Source: Cyclina sinensis (lineage: Eukaryota; Mollusca; Bivalvia; Venerida; Veneridae). Taken from it: a stretch of 64,000 nucleotides of DNA. This document shows positions 30,201 through 39,810 of the stretch, piece by piece (the first letter of the stretch is position 1; every line of letters begins with the position of its first letter). The position numbers and the translations under genes are program-made. The DNA lies in assembly GCA_012932295.1 (NCBI GenBank), contig JAAONU010000001.1, forward strand, positions 59,617,693 through 59,681,692. The letters are read 5' to 3'. The notes under the pieces were generated by a model. It was not told the origin of the DNA and did no database searches. It saw nothing but the letters and a program-made list of their open reading frames with translations.

Positions 30201-33200
30201 TTTTTCCAATATAACTATATGTAAACCAATAGAACCCTGGGGCATGGCCAATTTTGACCAAGGGGACATAATTTGAACAAACTTGGTAGACATCCACTAG
30301 GCAATGCTACATACCAAATATCTAAGCTGTAGGCATTGTGGTTTCTGAGAAGAAGATTTTTAAAGATTTCCTATATATGCCTATGTATAATCAATTGACC
30401 CCTGGGGTGAGGCCAAATTTGACCCCAGGGGCATAATTTGAACAAACTTGATAGAGGTCTACTAGACAATGCTACATATCAAATCTTAAGGCTCAGGGCC
30501 TTGTGGTTTCATATAAGAAGATTTTCAAAGTTTTTCCTCTAAGTTGCCATAGCAACCAGAGTTCTTGATGGAATTGAATTCTTTGAACAAATTTGATAGA
30601 GCTTCATGCAAGGAACATCCAAGGCAAGTTTCATCAAATTTGGCCCAGAGGTTTCAGAGGAGATGTCGTTTGAATGAAATTGTTGACGGACGACGGACAA
30701 AGTCCAGTCACAATAGCTCACCATGAGCAAAAGGCTCAGGTGAGCTAATAAAAGTAATACTGGAATTTACAGGTGTACAGGTAAATCATTAGCAGAATTT
30801 TACAGATGTACAGATGTATCAGAATAAGCTTGTAATTTACAGATTTACAGGCAGATCATGGACAGACCTTACAGATGTACAGGCAGAACAACAATAAGAC
30901 TTTACAGATGTACACACATGTCAAGAGGCTTTACAGATGCACAGGCTGATTACAGATGGACACACAGATCAAGACAAGACATAACAGATATACAGACAGA
31001 GCAAGATAAGAATTCACAGCTGTACAGGCAGATCATGGTCAGACTTTACAGAATAGTATGATAAAACTTTAGAGAGGGTTCCAGCAGGTCAAAGTCAGAC
31101 TTTATAGATGTACAGGCAGATCAAGATCAGACTTTACAGAATAAAGGCAAATCATGGTCAGACTTTACAGTTAGGCAGATCATGGTCAGCACTGGTCACA
31201 GAGGCAAATTATCTGCCATCAACAGAGCTAAGGTTGAAAGCAAAATAAGAACAAAGAACAAAACTTTGTGACGATGTTATAAGTGTTGTTCTGGAATTGT
31301 TCTCTACTTTGATGAAACTCACTTTGTTATATCTGCTTTCCTGCCCTTATCTTTAACAGAATGTTCAAATGCATGATTTTGCTGAGCTCTAGACTTGGTA
31401 AGCTGAAATATACACAAAGCAAAAACCAAACATTGTAAACAAACACTGAGCTTAAACAGATAAACAAACATGCAAAAACAAAGCTTTTGGTTAGGTTAGC
31501 CAATCAGAAGCCTAGCAATAGGCCTGTAACTATTCCCTCTTCAGAAAAAAATAGACTTTAAATTTTTATGAAAATATCAAAGAAAAAAGTACCAAATGAG
31601 AAAAAGATATATTCTGAAAATGCTACAGATTTTTGATTGTCTGATAATATATTATCCAACAATTCTTGCTTCACTGTTGAATGAGTGGTAAAACACATGC
31701 ATTGTACAGAAGACAGTATTTTTCTTTAAGTAAACATATAGAAAAAATCACTTGTGAGTTTCCCTTCACCTTTTACAATAGTTCAATCAAAATGACAATA
31801 GCACGGAATTACAGAATGCACACAGATATTTACACTTATCAGAGCTCATAAGAACAATAGTTAAAGCTTTTATCAGTAGCATAGCAAACCAAATACAATT
31901 GCAGTCAGTTATCTTATGGTTATAAGTCACTTATCAAAGCTGTTTAATAAGGTTTTATGTCTCTTTAAAGTTCGTAAAATGAAATTGTATTTCCATTATA
32001 TAGGCAGTCTGTATAAATTTTTTCCACAATATGACTCGAAAGGTTTGATTTCTTCCATTTCAAGTATGTATTCATTTTCTTTATGGATGTCATAAGGTTT
32101 AACACAGAATTGTTTGTACATGCACATTTCTATGAAAAAACTGCTTATTGCTTCAAATGGTGTAGCTATAATATATGTTGGCAGATACTTTACTGTCGAC
32201 CTTAATATTACAACTGCCATAGGAAACGTATACATGTCTAAATTTACATATACAGGTAGCCCAAGTGCTATGAATAAGCAATTTTCATTTTATACAAGGT
32301 TAATGGATTTTTTTCTGAACACAGCCAGTCCTAAGTAGAGACTCAAACCAGAAAAAATATTTACTGACTGCAAGTGTGATTAAAACAATTAACAAAAATG
32401 CAAAAGAAGCATTTAATAATACATTTTAAGCCATGCCATTCAACACTTTCAACTTACACATTTAAATACACTTTTCTACCAGAAGCATTGTAGCTCTGAG
32501 AATCAACCTTGAACTTATCAGTCCTCTGTTTTGCAAGCTAGGTCAAGGATAAATGGACATATTTCAGATATTTTGAGATCAATCCTAGTATAACATACAT
32601 CTATAATCTGTAAATCCATATGGATAAAACAACTTTTATCTAAGAAGATGGTTAACATTCAATACATTTCTTGGTTTGCCATCTATTATCTCTTAGGATC
32701 TAAATTAACTTTCAAAAAGTAAAGAGTCTAGACTGTTTTAACAGAAGAACAAAATATTTGATTTTTTACAGTACAGCATTTCCGGTCAGATTATATTTTC
32801 CCCAACAAGACTTTGCTCTTGGTCCGATTAACTTGAACCATTAGAACACCCTAATACTAAAAAAGCTGGTTTTTTTTAAACAGTATTAATTTCATTCAAT
32901 TTATTGCATGACTTGAGTATTTAAAACCTGCAAAACAGATGAATTACATTATGAGCAGTCAGGTTTATCAGGTTGTTTCAAGCAGACTGGCGTTGCAGAA
33001 GACAGTAAAGAATAAAATTTGTTGCCTAGAACGTTAAGTTTTGTACTTTTTTTTCCCTCATCTAAAGGTGATATATTGTATGGCCCTAATTTATCATGTT
33101 CCTTTGAAACTGACACTGTTTCCTGATGCATATATTTTTTCCCAATAAAATACATACGTCATGTGACTGATGGACATAATCTCTCCTTAATACTGTGTAT

Positions 33201-36200
33201 TTCTCAAGACCTGTGTTTAATTTCTTTTCTTCAGCCATCCTCTTCTTATTTATAACTGAAATGATAAAAAGGAAACATCTTTTTTAGGACTTGGATAATT
33301 TATTCAGTAAGTGAACTTTGGAATAGATGAATGATCTCAACATTTGCATGCTTGGACCTAAAGAGGGGCTGGAAGGTCAGCTGTAAATTTCCCTGGAAAC
33401 TTGTTATTACTAAGTGATACTTTCAAAAGTGACAATTGTTGAAGTGTTGACATCTGATATTTACCAGTACTGAACTTGGGTTTGAATCCCAGTTGCAGCC
33501 ATTTTCATTAACATTAAAAGTATGTCTAACAATTCTCTACGTTTTAATGTCCTATTATGTAAGTCCCAGTTACGCATTTAAAAATGAATTATGACCAACA
33601 TTAATATTCATGTAGGCTACATACACTTACCATTTTCATAATCTCTAAGCATGTGCCTCACAGATCTTTGATTTTTTATTATGTCCCCTTCTGTCCTCTT
33701 CAACTCCCTCTCTTCTTGTTTATGCTGCCACATGTGGTCCTGGAGTTAGTCAACAACAAAAATATCTATAACTTCTATTACCATAGCCTTTGGTCATTAA
33801 GGAACTAAAATATGATCTTAAAATGAGCTTGTCCATCATGCAATTTGGACAGAACAGTTTTATCATATGTATCAGTGTCATTTGAAAACATTCTTCCTTA
33901 ACTGTGAACAGTCTAAACCATGGTCAGACTGCATGGACAGGCTGATTGATTATGGTCTAGGAAAAGGTCAAGACAATACAGGTAAAAGTCTTGATCATGG
34001 ACTGGTTTTGGTAAAGGTCAAGACAATACAGGTAAAAGTCTTGATCATGGTCTTGGTAAAGGTTAAAACAATACAGGTATAACTTTTCATTTTGGTCATG
34101 GTAAAGGTTAAGAAATACTGGAAAATGCTCTGTTATGTCATTATTCAATTTAATAATACAGTTTTAACTTTAGTTATATTCCTCTAGGAAAGTCAATGGA
34201 TACAACTAGAACTATTGTAACTGAAGACATGAAACAAGGAGAATAAATATAATTAAATCGTATTATAGATATACTTAGAATAGTTTCACGTATAAGGTGA
34301 GTAAAACAATTTCAAAGAGTTTATCTGCCACCAAAAAAGTTAGATTTATCATACAAGTCCTTAAGTGTTAAGACCTTCACACACAACATGTCAAATTTGT
34401 CACTCCAACTTCTATTTTTTAGACAAAAATCACTTGACATTCAAATGCACAACAATGTACATAATGCAAATTTGTATTGCATTTTTCACATCTATACAGA
34501 CACAGAAAAATCAGAGCCATTCCTCTTATTAAAATAGATGTTATCACTTAGTAAGCACACTGCAATGAAAAACGTACTCAATACAATACCAGAACTTCTA
34601 AACACTTTTCAAATAAGCAATTTATTACCTCTAATTCAGTCTAATAAAATGGTAATAAACTGTATTATAAGACTTGTTTTTATAACAATTTTTGTCTTTA
34701 ACGTACAAAGCAAAAATTCAATTTCTGATATATTTGACAATACAATTCGTTTTATATCTTTTAAAAGAAATAAACAAAAACATACAATATTATGAATTCA
34801 TATAATATGAAAAATGTTTTTTATAAAAAGTGTTTTGTTTAATTTTTTTAGCATAAATCGTCATAATTATGACTTACAAGTATTTATAATTGTGAAGATA
34901 ATGATTTATATTTGGTAACATTTGTCTGTGTTGTAAATATAAAAAGCATATGAAATTACTTAACACCCTTAAGATTTTTTTTTCTTATATTTAACAATTA
35001 TTTTGCTATATCTACTGTCTATGATCTCCTTATGAGAAAACAGATCTGCAAAAAAAAATACTTTGAAATATTTGTATTACCATAAGTCATTCCTGCAAAC
35101 TATAATTTCATTTAAATTATCTACATTTATTTCCAAAACATGCAAATATTCTTTAAACACTAACATGCAGTCAAAAGTTTAGAAAAAAACTTTACAATCT
35201 AGAATTGAAACTTAGTTATATGAATGCAATCATATGTACAGCTACAATTATAATATACAAGATTAATTTTGACCATGCAAAGTGTTAGAACAATCAGCAT
35301 TTACCTTCAGTGCTTGGAGACTGGTCTATAACACATAAGCATGCAAACATTATAATATTGTGCATTGTCAGAAGAAAGATGATACTATTTCTTTTAAAAC
35401 CTATTCATTTCCATTCTTAAACCTCCAAGGATGACTGCTGCCAACCAGAACTTGCACTACAAGGTGAAACATTGAAATCATAGTCAAAATCTGACTGACT
35501 GAATTAAATTAAGACCTTCGTAAAAAGTGTGAGGTTCTACCCCAACATTACAGGTCTTCTTCAAGCTTAAATCAAGCTTAAATCACAGTGCACTATTGTT
35601 ACTTTAAAATCTGAAGAGTTACAATAAGTTTGGCACTGATGTTCTGATTTTCATTTCATTGCATAAAACCTGAGATTGTGAACTACTGAAATATCTTGAT
35701 GCGTAGTTGCAAAAAAAGGAAAGAATAAGAAGCATGCATGACAGCATTATCTATATTGTCTAGAGTCTGAATGACAATACAAATCCCTTACCCTGCTAAA
35801 TTTCTAAAAAGGAAATTGTCAGTCTTTCAATCCTGAGTAAAAGATTGAAATTTTATGGACTTACAAACAAACATTGCTGACCATGATCAGACTGCAAAGA
35901 TTTTCAGGTTCATCATGGTTCACAATGGTTGCAAAGGCACAAAAGTTTCTGTCAGCAGGGTAAAGTACAATATATAATGATCTTTCCAGAGTATCTGCTA
36001 TCTAGTTTGTTTTATTTTTATCAGAAAGAAACATGCTTACTTCTATACATATTATCAAGGGCATAGTCTGCTATATATAAACAATTTTTTACTGCATTAC
36101 TTAAAATATTAGTGCAATAGTTGAAAAAAAATGCATGAAATAAGATATGGCATGCAAAAATGTATCAGTCATCTAGGCTTCAGAAACCATCCCCAAAAAA

Positions 36201-39122
36201 GTTGCCATTGGGTAAACCCAATCCAAAACTCAAACACACAGAAGACACTTAAAATACAATGGCTGTTCTAGTAGGTCTCTCATTTCAACATTTTTAAACC
36301 ATACAGAAGACTATGCCTTTGAACAATGAAAATAAGAGAATTCTTAAGACAATAACCTGACACAGAAAAGGTCAGATCTTGAACGTCACCTTTCTGATAT
36401 TTCTGAATGCTGAACAAAAAGTACAGAAATTGAGAATAATAATAGAATAAATAGTAGAAAGAAACCACTTGAATAAAAGAAATATTGTTAAGTAATATGT
36501 ACAAAAAAAAAAAAACATTTAGAGACTTTCAAATAATAATTGCTGAAATTTGAAAGAAGATATAAAACTTATACAAGGACAAAATTATAAGTTAACAAAA
36601 GAGGCTTTTATAGACCTTCATACATGTTGCATTTAATCAATTATGCAACATAAAATGGTAGACAGTAAAATCTGTATGAACTTAAGTGGAATTTTTTTTT
36701 TCAAATATTTACTTCAATACTACCAATATTCAAAGAGGATAAACAACCTTTTCATCATAAATTACAGAAGGACAACTGTCACAAAATACAACTGTGGAAA
36801 TTGTTATGAAAGAAAGTTATGAAAATAAATATTCAGTCAAATGTTTATCAAAAGGCAGACTAAACCAAAATAACATAAGAACTTTTTAATGAAAGGCTGA
36901 AACTTTAACATTAACCCCAGCAGTGGGCATAATAGCACAGAAAAATAAACTCATGTCAAGAAATAATTCATTGACTATTTAAGAAGACTTTAGCAAATAA
37001 AAAGTTCTGAATTCTAAAGTATCTGTAAGGTAGGGGAGAAATGTAGCTTATCCTTCATGATTTCATCTGAACATTAATATTTCATCAAGTTTGAAGAAGA
37101 CTGAAAACATACTGGAGACATAAGTTTAAGTCAGCATAAGTTTAAGTCAGGGAAAATGCAGGATTTAAGAAGCATAAGTTTAAGTCAGCAAAAGTTTAAG
37201 TCAGGGAAAATGCAGGATTTAATAAGAAGCATAAGTTTAAGTCAGCATAAGTTTAAGTCAGGGAAAATGCAGGATTTAAGAAGCATAAGTTTAAGTCAAT
37301 ATATGTTTAAGTCAGGAAAAATGCAGGATTTAAGAAGTTTAGTCAATCATCTATTTATTCAGCCATCACTACACAGCACAAAAACAACTCATCATAAATT
37401 TATCTGAGATAATATTCACAATAAACACTAGGTTAAAGTGAACTGTATTGGTAAAAGTACCCAGTAGTCTTTGTAGATTGTTTTTGAAACTTTATCCATA
37501 GTTAGTCAGAACATTAAACAGCTATACAGGTATGGAAGAAACACTGATATATTGGAAGTAGTTTGATATTTCCTAAATGAAAAAATGCATAAAAAGAATT
37601 ATTTCCAACTGCATCTTTGGAAACCCACAATCAATCCATTCCATTTCACTCTTTCCTCGAATATTGGAATAACTGCTTGTGATTATTTTGTGAATGATTA
37701 ATGACTTTTATTAGTTTACTTGTTATTTTACAGGAAGCATGGTTGTGGCCATGTTTAAAATTCAAGCAGAAAAACGTCAAACTCCCTGTATGACGTAATG
37801 CAAATTCTCCAAATTAAAGAGTATTTAATCATAATCACTGGAGGAGGAGCTCCTCCCCTTGGCTCATTAAAATTCTCGAAAACAAGTAATAGGCAGTCAG
37901 CTGCCTGATGCTACATAAACTAGTTGTACAGAATGTGTATCCTGGATAAATGACATTTTATATCATTAGCAATTTATCTGATCTTAAATGGGAACAGATT
38001 ATATTCTCTTTTCAAAAAAACATATTAAACTTACTTCAATGACTTTGATTTTTTTCTCATGTTCTTTCTTGTCTTGTTCTATTTGGGTGGACATTTTAAC
38101 AACTGTTGGTTTTGACCTTTCTGTCAGAACTTTATGTTTTTCCCTCTCTTTCTTCACATAAAAAGTATGACTATATTTATTTGAGTCAAGGAAGCCTTCT
38201 GGTCCCACTTTTCTTTCCTGTTCCCTGTCAAAAATATTAAAAACATGGTTTTAATAATGTACAAGTAACATCATATGTGATCTCTTGAGTTTAAATTCAT
38301 TTACTCATCAGTTCGATTCAATGAAATTTGTACAAATACTCAATAGATTAAGAAGTGAACTTTTAGGCTAGAATGATTGTCAACCTTATCAACCTCATTT
38401 ACAAGATGTTTGGGCACTCACTTTCACCAGAATTACATATTGATATCATGAGGCTAAAGCAAAAAGAATACCTGGCTATCAACTGAAATATTTAATCATA
38501 CAGTACAGAGTTTTGCACAGTTTTCATTGAAGTAAAATCTGTTACTGCTAAAAATTGGTAGGCCAAAAACATTGGTGAAAATCCTTATATTATTTATTGA
38601 TTTTACAATACTCACAGTATGTAAAGCTATTATGTTATCTTCTACTAGTTGAATAAAACAAATTAGTGTCTACAGTTCACTTAAATTTTTTTATATATTT
38701 TGTAAGATAAATGATGTCTCTTTTGACCCTAATATGTTTAATCAGTTTTTTTCATTAGTTGTGAAAAACATACATATGCAATAAAATAAAATGATAAAAT
38801 TTCTGTTACAACTGTCCTCCATTATTTTGGTAAACTGTGGACTGTGGAGATACAGCAAAGACAAAATTGGCTCAAGAATGTGTCAAATAAATTCGACCAT
38901 CTGGGCTATTACCTGTGCACAGGTTTGTCTATGAGCAAACGCAAACACCTACTATAAGATATAGTAACAAAATACATACTTGAGAAATGCTGCATATTCT
39001 TTGCTCTGTTTGTCTCTTGCATCAACTTCCATTGGCACTGGTGCACTCTCTGGTCTACGTAGCATGCTGTAGCGGCTATGGATGAGCCGGCTTCGCTCAA
39101 AAGGCATGTCTGACAAAACCAT
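259..39122 (-). CDS. Unrecognised 555-residue coiled-coil protein, 12 exons, complete
   Basis: Exons in transcription order: 39122-38980, 38224-38035, 33739-33631, 33255-33158, 31402-31323, 28282-28174, 27535-27363, 25280-25180, 24900-24773, 15898-15743, 13610-13383, 411-259. Every junction has GT-AG borders and every phase fits, giving 1,668 nt including a TAG stop. The protein starts MVLSDMPFERSRLIHSRYSM, has a short Arg/Pro-rich head (about residues 1-35), then almost continuous Glu/Lys/Arg/Gln-rich coiled coil, and ends SHTDSIDVFA. I see no signal peptide, membrane segment or catalytic motif. The start is the first ATG of exon 1 and lies head to head with CFAP299. I do not recognise the family. 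A role in cilia or sperm is inferred only from that neighbour and from the general build shared with axonemal coiled-coil proteins. The 13-kb last intron is the weakest join; an exon whose length is a multiple of three could be hidden there. Alternatives are a centrosomal or cytoskeletal scaffold. Confidence 0.8.
2010..2265 (-). mobile_element. tRNA-derived SINE
   Basis: On the minus strand a tRNA-like head reads TCAGTGGTCCAGTGATATTG (A-box-like), followed by AGCTCGATCCCC (B-box-like), and then a body. The pair of Pol III internal promoter boxes at tRNA spacing supports a SINE. Family boundaries are approximate. Confidence 0.45.
4197..4222 (+). repeat. (AAC)n microsatellite
   Basis: Simple run of AAC/ACA triplets, about eight units. 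Confidence 0.9.
4484..5473 (-). repeat. Periodic interspersed repeat with a terminal hairpin
   Basis: About seven diverged units of roughly 140-150 bp. Each combines a TGACCTTGACCT stretch, a GGTTCTGCACATTG-like stretch and GAAGAAAATCCTTCAAGGGG (seen for example at 4787 and 4926). The right end is GGACCAATGGACTGACTGAC followed by a 12-bp-stem hairpin at 5437-5472 built on TATACCCCC and GGGGGTATA. I see no coding sequence. This looks like an unclassified molluscan element whose head is the hairpin, read on the minus strand. Confidence 0.7.
7262..7375 (-). mobile_element. tRNA-like SINE head
   Basis: On the minus strand AAGCCGAGTGGTTAAAAGG (A box) is followed at tRNA-like spacing by GAGTTCGCACC (B box), with a long variable-arm-like insert as in Ser/Leu tRNAs. 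The acceptor stem does not pair well, so this is better called SINE-derived than a functional tRNA. Confidence 0.5.
10041..10830 (+). repeat. Periodic interspersed repeat (CATAACTCTAGAGTG type)
   Basis: Four or five diverged units. Markers are GGCCATAACTCTAGAGTG at 10081 and relatives at about 10221, 10492 and 10652. Each unit also carries phrases like GAGATATTATGCCCA, AAGATCAGATGAAAACTCTT and GAGTGGACAAGGTTA. It is non-coding, and no terminal repeats or target duplication are recognised. Confidence 0.65.
12172..12436. mobile_element. Small element with C/G-rich inverted ends
   Basis: The left end GGATCCAGAGGGGGGCGCA and the right end TGCGCCCCCCCCCACTAACC...GGATCTG are rough inverted copies around an AT-rich centre. 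Both also carry GCCCCCACTAA-like stretches. This fits a short non-autonomous inverted-repeat element. No target duplication was resolved. Confidence 0.45.
13611..15742 (-). other. Intron of the coiled-coil gene
   Basis: AT-rich intronic sequence between two well-supported coiled-coil exons. I see no element, RNA gene or open frame of note in it. Confidence 0.6.
16190..16245 (+). repeat. Possible tRNA-like SINE fragment
   Basis: GGGGTTGCAGGTTTAAAACCC contains a B-box-like GGTTTAAAACCC. No clear A box or body is visible, so this is weak. Confidence 0.25.
16305..16640 (+). repeat. Fragment of the GGGCCATGATGGCCC repeat family
   Basis: The phrases ATGATGGCCCT, GAGCTCACCT, CATGCAAGGAGTATCCCTGC and AAGTTTCATCAACTCTGACC match the end region of the larger element at 29147-30755. 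It is a short, diverged fragment lying in an intron. Confidence 0.6.
19325..20036 (+). repeat. Periodic interspersed repeat rich in GGTCAAGGTC
   Basis: Diverged units share TGGACCTTTGAGGTCAAGG, GTGGGAAGGTCTTGTC (19722 and 19878), GTTCAAGTATGAAGTAAATC and AGTTATGGGCAAT. The right end has GAATGAACGGACAGCC, the same kind of end as in the other periodic families here. It is non-coding. Confidence 0.65.
22593..22685. repeat. Inverted repeat (possible small MITE)
   Basis: The arm GTGATCTACCATCAGATATA is matched in reverse complement by TATATTTGACGGCAGATCAC, with about 45 nt between, so the RNA or single strand could form a long hairpin. The edges are GTGATCT and AGATCAC. Confidence 0.55.
25610..25824. 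mobile_element. MITE with TTTAACCCT terminal inverted repeats
   Basis: The left end TTTAACCCTGAACATGCTG and the inverted right end TTTAACCCTTAACCTGCTG agree at 17 of 19 positions. The interior includes GGTCAGACTGCACGGATG and GGTGGCAAAGGC, which recur in the relatives at 27088 and 35785 and in a fragment near 33915. It is non-coding. Confidence 0.65.
26049..27072 (+). mobile_element. Degenerate mariner element with near-perfect terminal inverted repeats and TA target duplication
   Basis: The ends start CAAGGGTCATCCAATAAGTT and CGAGGGTCATCCAATAAGTT; about 28 bp of inverted repeat differ at one base. Both ends are flanked by TA (26047-26048 and 27073-27074), the Tc1/mariner target. Inside, translated fragments resemble mariner transposase: SSKWHTPGSPGPAKF, VLVMDYGPPGQKVN (second Asp) and HDNTMPHKS (third Asp). 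The first catalytic block reads NVTWLRSYE and has lost its acids, and several stops and frameshifts break the frame. At 1,024 bp it is shorter than an intact mariner (about 1.3 kb). It is dead but recent enough to keep sharp ends. Confidence 0.85.
26304..27010 (+). pseudogene. Mariner transposase remnant
   Basis: The longest piece is a 76-codon frame at 26304-26534 resembling the middle of mariner transposase. Later pieces, to about 27010, are in shifted frames with stops, for example near SYSPDLSPCDHDLFPKLK (the usual Pro-Asp-Leu-Ser-Pro-Xaa-Asp block). It cannot encode an active enzyme. Confidence 0.75.
27088..27262. mobile_element. Relative of the TTAACCCT MITE
   Basis: It begins TTAACCCTTACCATGCTAAA, includes CATACTGCACAGATGTGAAAG and GGTCGCAAAGGCAGAG, and ends near CAGCAAGGCAAG, a decayed right terminus. 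Confidence 0.5.
28966..29146 (+). repeat. 31-bp minisatellite, left part
   Basis: About five units of 31-32 bp built on ATGTACAGGCAGATCATGG followed by TCAGACTTTACA. The array breaks off at 29146 where the GGGCCATGATGGCCC element begins and resumes after it. Confidence 0.8.
29147..30755 (+). mobile_element. Large periodic element (GGGCCATGATGGCCC family) inserted in a minisatellite
   Basis: It starts ACAAGAGGGCCATGATGGCC. The middle has six or more diverged units of about 150-165 bp carrying ACCAAATATCTAAG, GTGGTTTCAGA, AAGATTTTTAAAG, CCTGGGGCGGGGCCA and GACATAATTTGAACAAAC. The end has AAGTTTCATCAAATTTGGCC, TTGACGGACGACGGAC and a hairpin formed by AGCTCACC and GGTGAGCT (about 30712-30746). 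No coding frame is seen. I know this layout as a very common unclassified molluscan repeat. A related copy in the opposite orientation lies at 47303-48476. Confidence 0.75.
30765..31192 (+). repeat. 31-33-bp minisatellite, right part
   Basis: Ten or more diverged units of the same ATGTACAGGCAGATCA motif as the array at 28966-29146, with more divergence between units. Confidence 0.75.
31403..33157 (-). other. Intron of the coiled-coil gene
   Basis: AT-rich sequence with two opposed short frames around 32.0-32.3 kb that lack splice context or family resemblance. Nothing else is seen. Confidence 0.55.
33440..33505 (+). repeat. Possible tRNA-like SINE fragment
   Basis: GGGTTTGAATCCCAG is a good B-box match; upstream TACCAGTACTGAACTTG could be the anticodon region. 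No body is recognised. Confidence 0.3.
33953..34112 (+). repeat. 45-50-bp minisatellite, about 3.5 units
   Basis: The units carry GGTAAAGGTCAAGACAATAC, then AGGTAAAAGTCTTGATCATG. AAGGTCA/AAGGTTA markers at 33964, 34014, 34059 and 34104 give periods of 50, 45 and 45 bp. Confidence 0.8.
35785..35966. mobile_element. Relative of the TTAACCCT MITE
   Basis: It starts CCCTTACCCTGCTAAATTT and ends CAGCAGGGTAAAG, which are inverted ends. The interior CATGATCAGACTGCAAAGAT and GGTTGCAAAGGCA match the copies at 25610 and 27088. Confidence 0.6.
37118..37340 (+). repeat. 54-57-bp minisatellite, four units
   Basis: The units contain ATGCAGGATTTAAGAAGC and two copies of TAAGTTTAAGTCAG. ATGCAGG recurs at 37156, 37210, 37267 and 37321. 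All periods are multiples of three, so a plus-strand frame stays open across the array. Confidence 0.85.
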
Positions 39123-39810
39123 GGCTGCTTATTTTTGCTGTGTCACAAAAATACCTGTAATATAATTGTTCAAAACATCGTTATGGATCAAATGATGTTC
39201 GACAGGTGCTTGTACTCCACCCACCAAAATCAAAAAGGTATATCCATGTTTCGAACTTGTTCAGCCATACCTGATCACTAGAAATATATTCAATATAAAG
39301 CATTCCATAATTATAGATTTTTCTCTCGTGTTATTACCTTGTTCATTCTGTTAAAGTCTCGTAATGGTGGAAAATCCCGGAAAATAAAAGGTTAAAAAAC
39401 CGGAAACGTCGCTAGGGTAAACTACAGTAGTCTTGAACCTTCGAATAGATAATAAAAAATACTGAAATGTTGACATAAAATAAAAAACCCATTAATAATG
39501 TTTAAAATTAATATTCAATTTATTCAGTTCCATAGGATGCAATGTTTATTACAGTAAGAACGATTAAACAGTTAAAGAGTATCAGTTTCATGGCAACAAT
39601 CATTACGCGACTATGCACTACTTCCTATGAAAACTCACTTTTATCGTCAGAAAATATTTTAGAATATTTTTTAAAATTTTCAGAACATAAAAAATCAATA
39701 CGTCTCTATGAACATTTAACGTTATTTAAAATCATTTGAATTTTTCAATTTTTGGGAAGTCATTTGTCTTGCGTAGGATTTGTTTATTTGAGGTGTAGTT
39801 AGGCATCAAA
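39123..39810. promoter_or_regulatory. Divergent promoter region between the coiled-coil gene and CFAP299
   Basis: This gap of 688 bp separates the two start codons, so it must hold both 5' UTRs and probably one bidirectional promoter. At 39585-39597 lies GTTTCATGGCAAC. Its right half GGCAAC matches the RFX X-box half-site RGYAAC exactly; the left half is imperfect. A weaker relative, GTCGCTAGGGTAAAC, lies at 39408-39422. RFX factors are the known activators of ciliary genes, and X-boxes usually sit close upstream of the start. The first site is about 215 bp from the CFAP299 ATG and 465 bp from the other ATG. No convincing TATA box is seen. The regulatory reading is inference. Confidence 0.5.

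Larger units (their letters stand above)
33740..38034 (-). other. Intron of the coiled-coil gene with two minisatellites and a MITE
   Basis: Intron of 4.3 kb. It contains the 45-50-bp array at 33.95 kb, a TTAACCCT-type inverted-repeat element at 35.8 kb and the 54-57-bp array at 37.1 kb, each listed separately. The rest is very AT-rich. Confidence 0.6.

Noticed and set aside
28966..31192. CRISPR-like array
   Set aside because: The repeats are contiguous diverged minisatellite units with no unique spacers, and the DNA is eukaryotic.
31996..32338. Overlapping opposed frames in an intron
   Set aside because: No splice context and composition as expected for AT-rich sequence.
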